DNA of 64,000 bases from Heterobilharzia americana (GCA_944470555.2 OX104129.1:67511747-67575746); one strand, 5' to 3'; counted from the stretch's first letter, positions 47,500 through 62,240 are shown. Notes: generated from the sequence alone by a model not told the origin. Program-made: numbers and translations.

Positions 47500-47987
47500 A
47501 AGAAATAAAACACATCAACAGTACCTTGCATTTCAATAATTACCCACCAAAATTTACAAATAAATTGGTAAGAAATCGAAAGAAAAATATTAGCACTACT
47601 AGTAGTAGTAGTAGTGGTAGTAGTAGCAAAACGTGTGTTATTAATAATCTACTACTAACAGAAATAATGGTGACAGGGTTGAGAGAGAATTTAAAGCCCC
47701 CTTCTGTGTTACCGGGCAAAGAAGTCACTTCAGAAGCATTAGAAACCTTCTTGATGAGGTTGAATGGCATTAAAGTGGCATTAAAATCAACAAACTAGTT
47801 TAGAAGGAAGCTATATAGGTTAAAACATCCTGATGATGCAAGTAAGCAAAATAATCTGGTTTACTAAATCCGTTGCAATGATTACGAGATCAAATACATA
47901 GGTCAAAGTAGTCGATCAGCGGCGATTAGAATAACGGAGCACAAAAACTTAGCTAAATCAAGATAAGTATATCCTAATAAGATAAGA

Positions 47988-47990
<3 letters not shown>
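47500..47990 (+). mobile_element. Penelope-like element C6, left part
   Basis: The frame at 47526-47798 reads FNNYPPKFTNKLVRNRKKN, then a run of Ser codons from a TAG/AGT array (47599-47627), then VTSEALETFLMRLNGIKVAL (the linker, compare LRRILNNAGI). After a frame change the GIY-YIG start follows: RCNDYEIKYIGQSSRSAAIR and EHKNLAKS (47870-47965). The element is interrupted there by family A copy A9 and resumes at 50885. Confidence 0.7.
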
Positions 47991-50884
<2,894 letters not shown>

Positions 50885-51300
50885 ATAAAAAATAATAAAT
50901 TTTGAGAATAGCTCGACTATAGCTCTGCATGCAGTCGCATACAATCACATAATAGGGTGGGATAGAGCGACAGCGTGAAAAACCAACTTATTAGGGTGGG
51001 GGGATATTGATAACGGAATCTTTGTTTATCAACTCAATACCACATACATACAACAGAAATAATTCTGCACTTGTCCCATATATCTGGAAAATTCTTCTAA
51101 CCTTGTCATCACAAAGAAGAAGAGGAAATTAGAACTTAATAAACTCAGTCTCAAAGTTGTGGAGTTAGTTACCTGATCTGAGTATGGTTACTAGATTGTG
51201 TCCGAAACATGATCCAGTAGATGATACTGTTTCACTGTATGACATTTCTAATAAACAGACTAAAATGGATTTATAATCTATCACAATACCCAAATTTTAC
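50885..51300 (+). mobile_element. Penelope-like element C6, right part
   Basis: It continues the endonuclease end (S-R-L-*-L-C-M-Q-S-H-T-I-T like region) and the non-coding end shared by family C (tttgtttatcaactcaatac, then gtgtccgaaacatgatccag). Copy A9 lies between the two parts. A clear target duplication for A9 was not found, only short A-rich similarity. Confidence 0.65.
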
Positions 51301-51884
51301 TCCTATGCCCTTTAGCAACGTTAAAAGAGGAAGAGGAATAATATCGATCCGTGTTATTCGGCTTCATTATGTGATTGTTTAAGCCTATCCACCAAATGTG
51401 TTAGTAGTTTTGAAGGTTAAATATCTTGATACAAAAGTAGGGATTATTTTCAACGAAATTGAAATAGCCCACCTCGAAAAGTCATTATATTATATTCAAC
51501 ATTTCTTTCCGAAAAAGTTACCGTGAAATAAAATTCTTATTTGTTTATATCCCAGCTAAACAGAATCTATGAAGGTTTTAAAACATAACATGTTAAATCA
51601 GGTTAATGTAAAGAAAGACGAAATATCAGTAGGTATAAAAACAGAATCAATACTGACTATCACACTAGTTAGCATAAGTAGCATTAATACATGTTTTACA
51701 TAAATAAATATCACTAAAAAGGATGTTTGTTGTAGCAGGATATTAAAGCGTAAATGGATTAATTATATTAGGATTTGCATAAAATAATGTACACTGTTGA
51801 CAAAGATAAAACACTACTGTCAATAAGTCCAAATTCCCGGCTCACTGGATTCCTTAACTTGAGTATTGATGAAGTAGGTAAAAT
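51301..51884. other. Intronic, no gene recognised
   Basis: Nothing recognised. Confidence 0.35.
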
Positions 51885-52821
51885 GATGTCACAATTTAAA
51901 GCAACTGGTCCCTTTGATAAATTTAAACAGCGTAATGAGAAGACGAAGATTATCTGAAACAAGTCCTGATGTATTAGTGCTATACATTTCGAACAATCTG
52001 ACCACATATAGACTTGTCGAACTATTTATATGAAAATTTACGAAAAGTGTCAATGAGGTTAATAGGAAACATAGGAATAGGAAGGGATAGAAAAAAAGGA
52101 AAACCTTACTCTTGGTATCAAAACTGAAATCAATACTGCTAAGGTAGGTTTAACGTGAGTACAAATTGTTTTTGTATACAACAAGTGGGGTTAAATTTAC
52201 GGATGGCAAGAGCTTCAATAAATTTAAGCACTCGGCCGTGACCACTTTTGTGTAGTACTTTAAAGGCTGTTTTCATGTCTATCCTATGGTTAGTTTCTAG
52301 TATATGTTAAGCGATAGACGAAGATGGATGTTTGTCACCTGCACTTATCGAATCTGTTGAGATCATTTGTTTTTGTAGCCACTTAGGTACATGTTCAACC
52401 TTCCTTAACTGCATATCACGATTACTCCTCCCTATGTATGTATGTCCTCAAATGGATGTAAATTGATAAACACAGTGGGATGTGATGTAATCGTTTATAT
52501 GTTGTTTTGGTTTGTGCTGTAACATGGACTTTGTCTTCTCTACAATGATGACCTTAGCTGCATAATACGTTTTACAGATGGCCGATCTAAGTCTTTTCTT
52601 CACAACAAAGCTATGTGAATCACCTCTAAATGGTAATGAGATATAGACATTCATCATAGCAACGGAACACTGTGTATTTTTCAGTGGTACATAACTTTTG
52701 CACCGGTCGATAAATCTCAACGGGTATCCATTGTGTCAGAGTTGTCGTCAGTAAGTTATTTTCTTCACATGTTTCAGATAATCTTCGTCTTCTCATTACG
52801 CTGTTGAAAGATGTCAGAATT
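51885..52821 (-). mobile_element. Penelope-like element D2 with 12-bp target duplication
   Basis: gatgtcacaatt (51885-51896) and gatgtcagaatt (52810-52821) flank a 913-base insert. The minus strand 52720-52448 reads NTQCSVAMMNVYISLPFRGD, KKRLRSAI and HCVYQFTSI. The endonuclease then continues in another frame (HTYIGRSNRDMQL, 52445-52400) to the end region. The right end 52760-52809 is an inverted copy of about 50 bases of the left end (aaacagcgtaatgagaag type). It is D1's counterpart on the opposite strand. Confidence 0.85.
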
Positions 52822-53859
52822 GACAGAATTCGAAACATTTATTTTAAATTGCATTGGATGAACTGGATGTTATATCACTATGGGATAGAAGTGGAAAAGT
52901 GTGAACTATTGGATTCACTGCAGAACCTGAAGGTCCACGGTTCAGTCTCTGGTGAGGTCGTAGGTGTGAGTTATTGATGAGTTACATAACAGGACGTAAT
53001 AGCTATTTTGTACTGTTAGGTTTACAATGGTTCTCAAAATGATATATATCACCTCATGACGAATAGCACTCTCGAATCATTATCAGATCCCTTGAAAATC
53101 ATATAAATTGAAAAAAAATGAGATATAGACATCTATTCGTTTAGAGTAATACTTTACCTACAGTGACATGGTCATACTATTTTCATGGGTCTGAGACTCA
53201 TACGTGTAGAGAGTTGACTTTCAACCAATGGGTAACGAGTTCAAATGTAGCTATTTATCTAACGCTTGAATGTACACAAGGCTAGTGAGTGCATTATCAT
53301 CGCATTACATTCAAATAATGCTTAATCCTATTATACCTCAGCGAGAAACTTGGTAGAAAGTCCTAAGACTCCTATATCACTCAAAATAATGTCTAACCTA
53401 AACATATCAGCACATGTAGTTCTCTACTTCGAAGTAATAGGTCATGTTGTTAAGCTAGAGAGGGTCTAAATTCTGAAAAAAGTGATGTACTAACTTTCCA
53501 ATCTAGAAACATTTCTAACACTCAGTATAGTAAGTAAGAAGTTGATTAACACTTCGTTAACCCTGGACTTTGTGGCAATCCGGCAAACGGAGATTAAATA
53601 GACCGATATTCTTTTCATCGAAAAAACGTAGTAACTAAGCCATGGATGGTTTGTATGTCATACTTGAAATGCGTTATCCCTCCATGTATGACAGACGGAC
53701 AGACCGACAAAACCAACGTAGAACCTCGCACACAAGTGCATTGACTCAAGTTGCAATACTTCACGTTACAATACAAAGAACAGGTGATTAGAATTAGAGT
53801 AATCTCAAAGTAGACAAAGTTGTATGTGAGAATAAGCAATCTGAAGATAACAGTTCGTA
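52822..53859. other. Intronic, mostly unassigned
   Basis: 52880-52960 and 53180-53250 have B-box-like motifs (ACGGTTCAGTCTC, ACGAGTTCAAATG) that may mark decayed tRNA-type SINEs. Nothing else was recognised. Confidence 0.3.
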
Positions 53860-54300
53860 CAAATATTCAAGCTTTAGAAGATGCTAACGGGTGAATACAT
53901 CTGTACCCTTATGACTGATTTTCAGTTATGTCACCGACAGTCCTCATCCACTGATTATTATCGTCTCAAGGATCCCAACGAGACAGTCTACATCTTATAC
54001 ACGGCTCACACTAACAGTCAGGGAATTCACCGACTGGCTCCATATCTTGGTCTGGTCACAATGAACCCTTTTCCAACCTAATTCAACTTCCCTTAGCATG
54101 GTAAGTTGAGGTAGGTGGTGGATCAGTATGCGCAATATATATCCAAGCCATCTCAGCCAATAAACGCTCACAAATTCATCAACAGACTTGTTTTTCTTGT
54201 CTGGTACCTTTCACCCGACTTCAACATTGCTCACATGATGATTTCACTAAATGTGACCAATGTTATGAAAACATCTGTGATCGAAAGTCTGTAACCACTC
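53860..54300 (-). mobile_element. SR2/SjR2-like RTE 3' end B3
   Basis: Its reverse complement resembles the last 430 bases of B1 (15370-15795): the WLGHVLR block near 54150, then a stretch ending in the SLVSEC-like final codons near 53890. It is 5'-truncated with stops. Confidence 0.65.
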
Positions 54301-54542
54301 TATGTCTTCTGTTTTTAACCACCGTAACCTATAGCCTTATAACAGGGAAGAATAACCTGACTGTAGGACAGTATACTAGTCATTTGATAAATAGTTGGAT
54401 ATCTCACCAGTCGGCACAAAAGATAGCTAAATCTGACAAATTTCAGATTGGTAGGTATCTAAACTAGCTAAACAAATAAATTTTCCACTATGTGAATTTC
54501 ATCTTTTTTTCTCTTCGAAAATTCAAATTTATCTGATTCTAG

Positions 54543-55087
54543 CATCTTTTGAACTAGACTGGATATTTTTACCTTTGGGTTTACCGAAAGAAGGTGAAGA
54601 AATGTTCATTTTGTCCAATGAATCAATTATAAACAAACCTATTCAAAATACAAATCTACATCATATTCCTCAACCAATCAACTTTTATGCCCAACCAAAT
54701 AATATTCCCAAGCTGTCGAAATTACTGACCGATTGTCAACTATCTCAGTTGGATAAAGTTGAAACTTTGTTACAGACTAGTAAAGATTTATTTAAACCAT
54801 TTATACTGGAGTCTGTGAAGTTATTAAATCTGGAAAATTCTGCTTGTTTCCTGATTCGACGTATAACAAAACAACTAGAAGAACAAACCTATTCAGCTTC
54901 ACAGCAGCCTGGATTAATTGGATCCGATTTGAGTAGGTGGACAGATAGTCATTTGTACATATCAGGTGATTTAGTCAATTCATGTAAAAAGATAAATAAC
55001 CTAAATTTTTACGAGTCACTATATTTTGTCAGTTTATGTACTGGATGCAAGTGTTTCGAATATCTGCAAAATCTCTTCATTCAATAA
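54543..55087 (+). CDS. Exon 6 of the unidentified host gene, possibly terminal
   Basis: The acceptor tctgattctag (54542) is followed by an open frame of 181 codons ending in TAA at 55085-55087. It begins SFELDWIFLPLGLPKEGEEM and continues with QPINFYAQPNN and a helical-looking part (LDKVETLLQTSKDLFK, then FILESVKLLNL). The frame length is well above chance for this base composition. It joins in phase to exon 5. A donor at 54966 (gtgatt) would cut the exon after YIS and join in phase to 61136-61186, leaving the last 40 codons (Asn-, Lys-, Phe-rich) as intron. I cannot decide between a terminal exon and splicing onward. No paralogue or domain is recognised. Confidence 0.7.
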
Positions 55088-57879
55088 GCTGTATGAACCT
55101 TAAATTCCATTTCTGAACATGCTAAAAAAAATTTGCATTCGGTGATTCTTGAAGCAGAATTAGTTACCTTCAGTGAGATAGGCGGTTGTTATCAGTTTGC
55201 CAAGTTGTGAAGATTTTGAAAAAAATAGCACTAAATCACTTGTAACGAATAAATTGAGGGAATGGCCAGTGTAAGCGTAATCGGCAATTAACACCACACT
55301 TCATGCAGAGGTGCCACATTCACATATAATTGTCAGGAAAACACCGAACTTATGCCACTTACAAAATAAACATTGTGGGGCAGTTATTTTAAAAGATTTG
55401 TAAATAAACTGGAATTAATCGATTCCTGAAACTATTTTTGCTATTTGATAGCAACTTACTATTCTAAAGGTGATTACTGTCTCTTTGTTTATTGAAAGCG
55501 CATACCTTAGTTGACCAACAAGCTTAGCTGGCTGTTGAGGTTATTCTCTTATAGCTTATCATCCCATAAAATTCTGTTGGACAGTGGAAAAACTAAATGC
55601 AATCCCTTTTATGACGTAGGCTCTTTACGTTGTGGTGCAGTGGCGAAGAGGACAGTGAAGCCATCCTGTTAGCTTGACGAGAAAGTAGTGCTGGTTACTG
55701 GGATACTTAGATACTCTTACTTCTCTCCCCGATAAGAACGGGATGAAACTGCTAAACCTGGAGAATTGTACACTCAATGTTACTGCTACTTTTAGTAATG
55801 AATACCACTTTGGGAGGAAAATCACTCAAAAATGTCACATGATAGGTTTCAGACAGACATTCAGCAATCACCAACATCATACAAAATGAATCTTATTTTC
55901 TCTTTTAGTTCTTCCATAAGCAGTTTAACTTTTGTGGTTCAAATATCTACCAAGTAATAATTGCCGAAATAGTTTCAATGGTGGATTCCATACATCTGTT
56001 CATCCCCTACTTCGTTCAACTTCATCTCTGTTTTTACTCATAATTTTACTGTGTTTACGATGTTTTATGCCTTACTTGACTCTGTTCTTGAAATCTTCGA
56101 AACCTTGTTGCCAGCTGCATTATGGAAATCACAACAATCCTATCCGATGTGAAATTGAACTTCAGGACCTGATGACGTAAAATCTTACATCATAGACTGT
56201 GAATTTATATCATGCTGTTTAGATGCACATAACAGACAAAAGAGGGATTATTTATTCAGTCTTATTTTTTCTGTAACATCCTTCATTTACCTGAAGACGC
56301 CATTGTTAGCACTGACATAAGACACAGGATTAAGTATCAAAGCGTAATGTTCAATTCCCAAATGGATCCCAGTTGGTAGTTGCTTGGATGACCCGGCTGA
56401 ACAAACGGATAGGAACTAGAAACGATTATACGATTATTCGTGGTCTTTTCTCAAAAAAAGTTAGGAATAAGATAACTTATAATTCCAAGTAAAAACAATC
56501 ATTGTCGTTGCTTAAGGTAAATCACCTAGAGACAATTATATGAACTGGTTACTCAGCCTTCCAGTATGAAAACTGATTCAATTGGAAAAACTTCTTAAAA
56601 TTATTTTCATAATATTATTTCGTCAAGGCGAACTTTAGATCATCACTAAATACTTGTTCTCAAAACTAATAGTTTCGGGTCACTACTAGCTCTGGATATT
56701 AGGTTGTTTACAAAAACCCTGAATGATTTTATTGCTATAAGCCATTCCTAATAACACCAATAGAATGTTGAAAAGTGTTTTTCAGTATCCACTACCTATA
56801 TTGCTAATTTTCAAGAGAGTATGAGCTTCCGCGTGAATGAATTAAGAAGGTATTCAGTTACACACCTTCTAATATATTTTTTCTTCCTAATGTAAGTCGT
56901 GTGTCACAAAAATACGATTTGAGAAATACTGAAGTTACACACTGACCCACACCAGCTGACATAATATAGAAATATGCCAGACACATTAAGCCACTATCTT
57001 ACTTAAAGTGTACAATCAGGTTGAAAGAAGGTTAAGAATGGCTAGACGAAGATATGGTGGTAATCCACAAACCGACTGTTGGTATGAACTGGGCAAATAG
57101 TCATAGAATTCTATGCTAGAGTAGTGGAATTTCCATGCATAAGTGTAACAGCCCTATCTTCTTCCATATCCTTCCGGCTTACTTAAATATTATTCAGTCT
57201 TTCTCTACTTCCTCTCTCTATGGTGTGTCATTGTACCAGCTTGGATTGATACAGTTTATTCATCAATCTCTCTGTCTTCATCGGAGAAGTAATTTTTTCA
57301 CTTTTGATGTTAACAATGTTAGCCGTATATGTAGTGTAAAATTATACTTCCAAATGACTCCAGAAGATAGCACTTTTGTAAAGCAAAGTGACTACATAAG
57401 AATCCTAACCTCCACCGGCACAACCGCTAATCACTCATTATGAAATCTTTCCGTTCTGTTTGTTCTCTGATTTCAAATAGAATGATCAGTACACAAATAA
57501 CTTACAAACTACACGGTTCATGCTGGAATTTCCCACAGACAAGTGTTCTTTCAAGTGCTTAGTTGCAGCGTCAATAAGGTTTCCAAAGAAATCACTGCAC
57601 AAATGAGAATACAAGGTGTTATTTTTGACGCAAAAGTGTCATGAAGAATCAAAATTTGTTACTGAAAAACATGAACACTGAACAGTCTTTTGGCTAATTT
57701 GACACCAAGCTTATCAACGGTGTACCCAGGCAAGTACATCTCACAGAGCCGAATATTTCAGACCAACTTTTTGACCTGAAATAGAAGGTTCCCAACGAAA
57801 GTTCTGCTAACATCACACTTGGAAAGCTGAAAGGCTACTCAGCTGTAAGAAATGTCAACGTGAAGTGTACAATTCTCCA
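55088..57879. other. Long stretch without a recognised gene
   Basis: It contains only short open frames (for example 57135-57443) without motifs. No transposon copy was recognised, which makes it the longest unassigned stretch in the window. Confidence 0.4.
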
Positions 57880-58005
57880 GTCATTTGCAAATTTCAAGTT
57901 GGTATTCGTCATGGACAGACATCAGTTGGAGGACCGTTGGAAACCTGGGAGCACTGGACAGATGTTTCGTCCCACTATTATGGGACTCCTCAACAATAAG
58001 CACCT
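57880..58005 (-). repeat. SM-alpha-like hammerhead element, truncated
   Basis: The minus strand shows TTGAGGAG (57993-57986), then a stem II of CCCA/TGGG, then CGAAAC (57969-57964). After it come CATCTGTCCAGTGC and a body matching the element at 58205-58440 (gtccatgacgaataccaac). The first base of the CUGANGA box is changed and the upstream half of stem I no longer matches CAGTGC. The tRNA-like head is missing. Confidence 0.6.
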
Positions 58006-58204
58006 ATGACCTTACAAACCCCTAAATTAAATTATTCTAGTGCTGATTGGTGACTAGCTTCGAGAGGAGATTCTTGAAGTCCTAATGAGTAGTCATGACC
58101 GGTGGGGTAAACCTGGTGACTGCGAGGAAAAATACTCAACGATGATATCGGGTGATGGTCACGCTGTGTCGTGAAGTGACAGGAGTTGGAAATAAGGACC
58201 AATA

Positions 58205-58440
58205 GATTTCAACATAGTGTTGGCTCAATGGTAACGTGCTGACCACGGAAACTGGAGATCTAGGGTTCGATCGGTAGGTAGGGGTGGTGTCATGGGTGCG
58301 CACTGCTGAAGAGTCCCATACTAGTGGGGCGAAACATCTTTCCAGTGCCTCTAGGTTTCGAATGTCTCTCCAAAGGATATCAGTCCATGATAAATACCAA
58401 CTTGACAAATCACTCAATCTCCACAAACTTCCTAAATTAA
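58205..58440 (+). mobile_element. SM-alpha-like SINE with tRNA-like head and hammerhead
   Basis: A-box-like TGGCTCAATGG (58221-58231) and B-box-like GGGTTCGATC (58263-58272) are correctly ordered and spaced for an internal pol III promoter. The hammerhead at 58300-58348 and a body of about 90 bases follow. A related truncated copy lies 200 bases upstream in the opposite orientation. Confidence 0.75.
58300..58348 (+). ncRNA. Hammerhead ribozyme, best-preserved copy
   Basis: GCACTG (58300-58305) and CAGTGC (58343-58348) pair perfectly as stem I. Between them are CTGAAGA (58306-58312; fits CUGANGA), stem II CCCA/TGGG with a short loop, GAAA (58331-58334), and a short segment ending in TTC before the cleavage position (fits the NUH rule). 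Stem III (ACAT..TTT) is the weak point, with only the first pair sure. Cleavage activity is possible but not certain. Confidence 0.65.
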
Positions 58441-59326
58441 ACATTTGCAAGCTTATCGTCCTATTTAAAGTATACTAGCCCATCCAAGTCAGCTAGTGAG
58501 ATTCAGTTGATCTGAAAATTTGTCTCTGTAAGCTGAAGTTGAACAAGTACACAGCTGATAAGCTCGATTCCAAACGAGCGAAATAGCCTTCTAGTGTTTA
58601 GATCACTGTTATCTGTCTAATGATATCTATATATCAGTATGAATAGTTTCCAACTACTTTTTTGGTTTCAGTAGTATAATTTGTTGATTTCTTTTGGATT
58701 CTTTAAGTAATGTAAAGCTATCGTCACCTACAGAACTTAAGTGGAAAATATTACTCAACTATTTAAAGGTTTTAGTGGTGTGTGATGACACTTTGTAGCT
58801 CAGTTTTACTCTCTTTTTTTGTCCTTAATAAAATGCTCCAGTTTCTTCTATTATAAAAATATGCATGTTTTACTTATTAACCTTATTACAACAGAAAGAA
58901 CAAAGAAATCACAGAATAGAAAGTAGAGAAAAGGAATTTTTACAAACAGAACAACAAAGTGATAGTGAACGAGTTTGTCTTTTTTTCTCTTTCCTTTAAT
59001 TTTTCTATTTGTCTCACCTTATACTTCAATTTTCTCATCTTTATGGTAATAAATGAAAATAGTAGAAAGAAAGAAACGTAGATTAGCTTCTTATTTTTTA
59101 AAGTCCGGAGATAAGAATTTAAAGGAATAGAAAATAAAAACGTTTTATAAGAAATAAGAAGAGAAAAGGTCATTTAATTTTTAATTATTAGATCACAACA
59201 CTTCAACGTATCTCTATAGCATTTTATTTCACTCACTCCTATTTTGTTACAAAATTTTTTATCATTCCATTTCCTTTAAATTTTTAAGATGAGAATAGAT
59301 AATTCCTTTAGATAGTTATGAAACTC
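58441..59326. other. No gene recognised
   Basis: AT-rich with A/G-rich strand asymmetry around 58880-59170, giving a Lys-rich frame on the minus strand that I regard as chance. Confidence 0.35.
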
Positions 59327-59360
59327 ACTCTCTCTCTCTCCCTCTCCCTCTTTCTCTCTC
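59327..59360. repeat. (CT)n microsatellite
   Basis: Run of CT with interruptions (CCCT). Confidence 0.9.
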
Positions 59361-59489
59361 ACTTTAGAAGGATATAGGATTCATTCAGTACATAATAAAA
59401 CTAATAACAAAAAGAAACTAATTGTTACTTAGCATGACCGAAAGATATATCTCAGTGGCTACTTTACCTTACTGAATAAGAAGTTATTT

Positions 59490-60345
59490 TATTTATTTAT
59501 TTATTTTCCCTTGGGTTCCTAGTGGAACATAGGGCTTCATTAGCACGTCTCCATTGCACTTTCTTATCTGCAGTATTCTCAACCTGGCGCCATGACTGCC
59601 CACAAGCTTTCATTTCTTCTGCACATGATCTCTTCCATGTCACTCTCACCTCGGACGCCCAACCTGTCGTTTCACCTTTGGATTCTACTCGACTGTCTGA
59701 CCTGACGCTTGATGTCCTCAGTTGGCTTTCTCAGTGTATGCCCGATCAATATCCACTTTCTTATTCTGCAAATTTGTTTGGTGATAGCTTCTTGGTTGGT
59801 TCGCTGCCAGTTCAGAGTTCCTTGTTGCTTATTCTTATTATTCTGGCCATCTCATCGATCTTCAGTATCGAGTGAGCGTAGGTGGCGGCAGCTAATGATG
59901 AATGTCTGTAGTTTGTCGGAAGTGCTATTCCTGAAGCCCCAGTTTCTGAACCATCACATAGAATCACTGACTTGACTGACGTTGGTATTCAAAATGAGGA
60001 TCTCGTTCATGCTTTATGCTGAGTGTAGAAGATCTCCACACTGATTATTTCAGATTAATGAAAGCCTGTGTTTCTATCTTTGCGTTCCTGGATTTGACAT
60101 CCTTGTCTGTGTCACCACCGCGGCCTGTAGTTGAAATGGTGCTGCATTGTCTAGGTAGGTGAAAGAGACTACTTCCTTTAGGTTTCTCCCATTGATGGTT
60201 ATTGGTGCTTGTTGTTGTTTTTGTTGTTGGTGGTGGTAGTTGGGTATCAATTACCCCCTCCATCTTCTCTACATTCACTTGAAGTCCAGTTTTCAGTGAC
60301 CATCTTCTTTTGTCAACTTGTTAGTTTTCGCCTGTCGACCTTCGA
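59490..60345 (-). mobile_element. RTE-type element A10, 3' part
   Basis: On the minus strand it runs from the codons following the RT core (L-T-K-E at 60330, then NVEKMEGVIDTQLP) through a block of Asn codons and the WIGHTLRK-like part to the terminal codons for ALCSTRNPRE at 59515. Its tail is unusual: (TTTA)n on the plus strand (59488-59508) instead of the (AAT)n tail of the other copies. Several frameshifts are present. Confidence 0.7.
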
Positions 60346-61135
60346 ATACAAAGTATTCTTGATAAATGGGTGGTGTAACCATCCGCTCGATATTCGCATC
60401 TTTTGTATCCAGAACAGCATTAGTTTGTGAACCGTGTGTATAAATTTTACTAGCTTATGATTTCCAGCAAGGATATTCAAGTCAGCATTTTCTTCAGGCC
60501 AATGTATTGGGTACAAGCTTTGGGAAAGAAATATACTGACTAATTAAGCGTTACGTCTCCCTTGGGCTTCCGCTAACTAAATGCTATTCCTGTCATCTTA
60601 TTCGTTATCTTTTTGTTCATCATATCGTTCTTCTGTATATGTATCATCCCACTATTGAGTAATTTAAAAGGATTTGCTTACCAACCCTAGACCTCACTCT
60701 ATTTTTAAAATCTAACTACCCATAACAGCTTGTTTCTACGCTAAATAAATGCATTTTATAATTGTAGAGCCTGAAGAGAACTTACTGAAAAGAATATCCT
60801 TCGTTCAGATTATTGCTTTTTATAAATTGAGTAGTTCCTTATTTATACCAATTTACAAGTTGAGAATTCTGAAGATGCCTTTCCCACATCCTATCTAACA
60901 ACATGAAACGACATGAATGAACACTTATGCTATCAGATGCAATTTCAGCCTGTAATAAGCCTAAACGTTGCCACACCAAGACATTTGATCAACCAATAAG
61001 ATTTCTAATTCTTAGTCTGGTTTATTACACATTCTCGTATTCATTAAGCATACCATTTTGATCTTTTATAGAGATATTCTTTAAAATAAAAGTTTACATC
61101 AGTAATATATTTATTTATTTATTTTATCATCTCAG
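60346..61135. other. Unassigned, possible other repeat
   Basis: The minus strand 60516-60313 is open for 67 codons (ILAGNHKLVKF, then WIQKMRISSGW), and the reading frames nearby hint at a former protein-coding element, but I cannot name it. Confidence 0.25.
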
Positions 61136-61186
61136 CAAACGTTCAGTTTGTTCCCAATGTGGTGCCTAACTTTACGGTTACAGCAG
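61136..61186 (+). CDS. Candidate exon 7, phase-compatible with exon 6
   Basis: The acceptor tttatcatctcag (61135) and the donor gtgagt (61187) enclose 51 bases translating to NVQFVPNVVPNFTVTA with a split codon at each end. The first two bases would complete an Ala codon begun at 54965, the internal donor in exon 6. The translation again looks like beta strands. It could instead be the first visible exon of the next gene. There is no evidence from this window for what follows it. Confidence 0.5.
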
Positions 61187-61409
61187 GTGAGTGTGTAATA
61201 ATGTTTCTTGTAGCTAAATTTTCAAATTGTGTATTTTCAATAAATGCTCAGTTACTTTCTTCAGATGAAGCCTTGTACTGAGGTTAGATCTTTATGAGAA
61301 AAAACGGACACTTCCCATACAGTAGTAGTAGGTAACATTCTCGAGGATTACAGATATTACTGACCATACTTAGGTTTCAAACTTGGTTGCGTTATGTTCT
61401 CTGAGCGAG

Positions 61410-62240
61410 AACACACTTCAGTACAACAACTTCACGGAGAAATGAAGAAAATTATTTGATGTTCATCCTAAAGAAGAACGGCTACCCAAGAAACTTTATC
61501 AGAAGATGCCTATCTCGTACAGCATCAACTACAACGTCATCGACAGAAATCAACAAACGCATCATCCTACAGTACATAAAGAATATATCAGAAATCACTA
61601 CAGGATTACTGAGACCACTTGGAATTGGTGTGGCTCATCAACTAACAAATTCCCTCCAAACACTATTATGCAGACCAAAGGATGCAACAACCAAAGAAGA
61701 CAAACCGAACATGATTTATAAAATCAACTGTAATAACTGTAGTCAACACTACATTGAACAAGGTGGTCGCCCTCTTCACCTTCGTCTATATCAACACCAA
61801 CTGGACGTGGATAACAACTATGGACATGAATTCAGTCTTCACAATGTATAAATTTTGGACAGAGGAAACACAAAAAACGTCAGAGAATTCCTAGAAGCTT
61901 GGCATTCAAGGTCAGTTAGCAATCAATAGGTGTATAGACATAGAACCGATCTATCAAAAAGATGATAAACGACAGAAAGGTCAGAGGTCAAGTAGAGGGA
62001 TGGCCAACAGGAAAATCTATACACTCAATGACACAACAATCAAAGGGAACAACCAATCATAGACTGCTTCGTCAAGGCAAGCTACTAAATCACTCGCGGA
62101 GAGATATTGACAGCTCACTTCATACTGAAATTAGTGCTGATGATGTCGTCTGGCAGGGCGATGAAAGATTCACGATTAAGCAATTCAGCTCAGAGAACAC
62201 AACACAACCAAGACCATCTACCTGAGTTACAAATATTCTC
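61410..62240 (+). mobile_element. Penelope-like element F
   Basis: A different Penelope family. 61456-61851 is open for 131 codons. It begins MFILKKNGYPRNFIRR, continues with ISEITTGLLRPLGIGVAH and LCRPKDAT (linker), and carries the GIY-YIG start NMIYKINCNNCSQHYIEQ and HLRLYQHQL. The Gly of the usual Y-I-G is Glu here. After a stop, ILDRGNTKNVREFLEAWHS follows, the typical end of the domain. 62137-62166 has CTGATGA, then a hairpin TCGTC/GGCGA, then GAAA, a hammerhead-like arrangement with two extra bases on one side. The RT is missing. Confidence 0.75.
61456..61851 (+). pseudogene. Penelope linker and GIY-YIG domain (family F)
   Basis: 131 open codons, the longest Penelope frame in the window other than the RT at 38115-38597 and D1. 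It keeps the C-x(2)-C pair of the zinc-binding type of GIY-YIG (INCNNC). The end of the domain is separated by a stop at 61849. There is no start context for translation; it is part of a former polyprotein. Confidence 0.65.

Noticed and set aside
58940..59173. Lys-rich 77-codon frame on the minus strand
   Set aside because: It reflects strand-biased A/G-rich sequence; no motif or splice context was seen.
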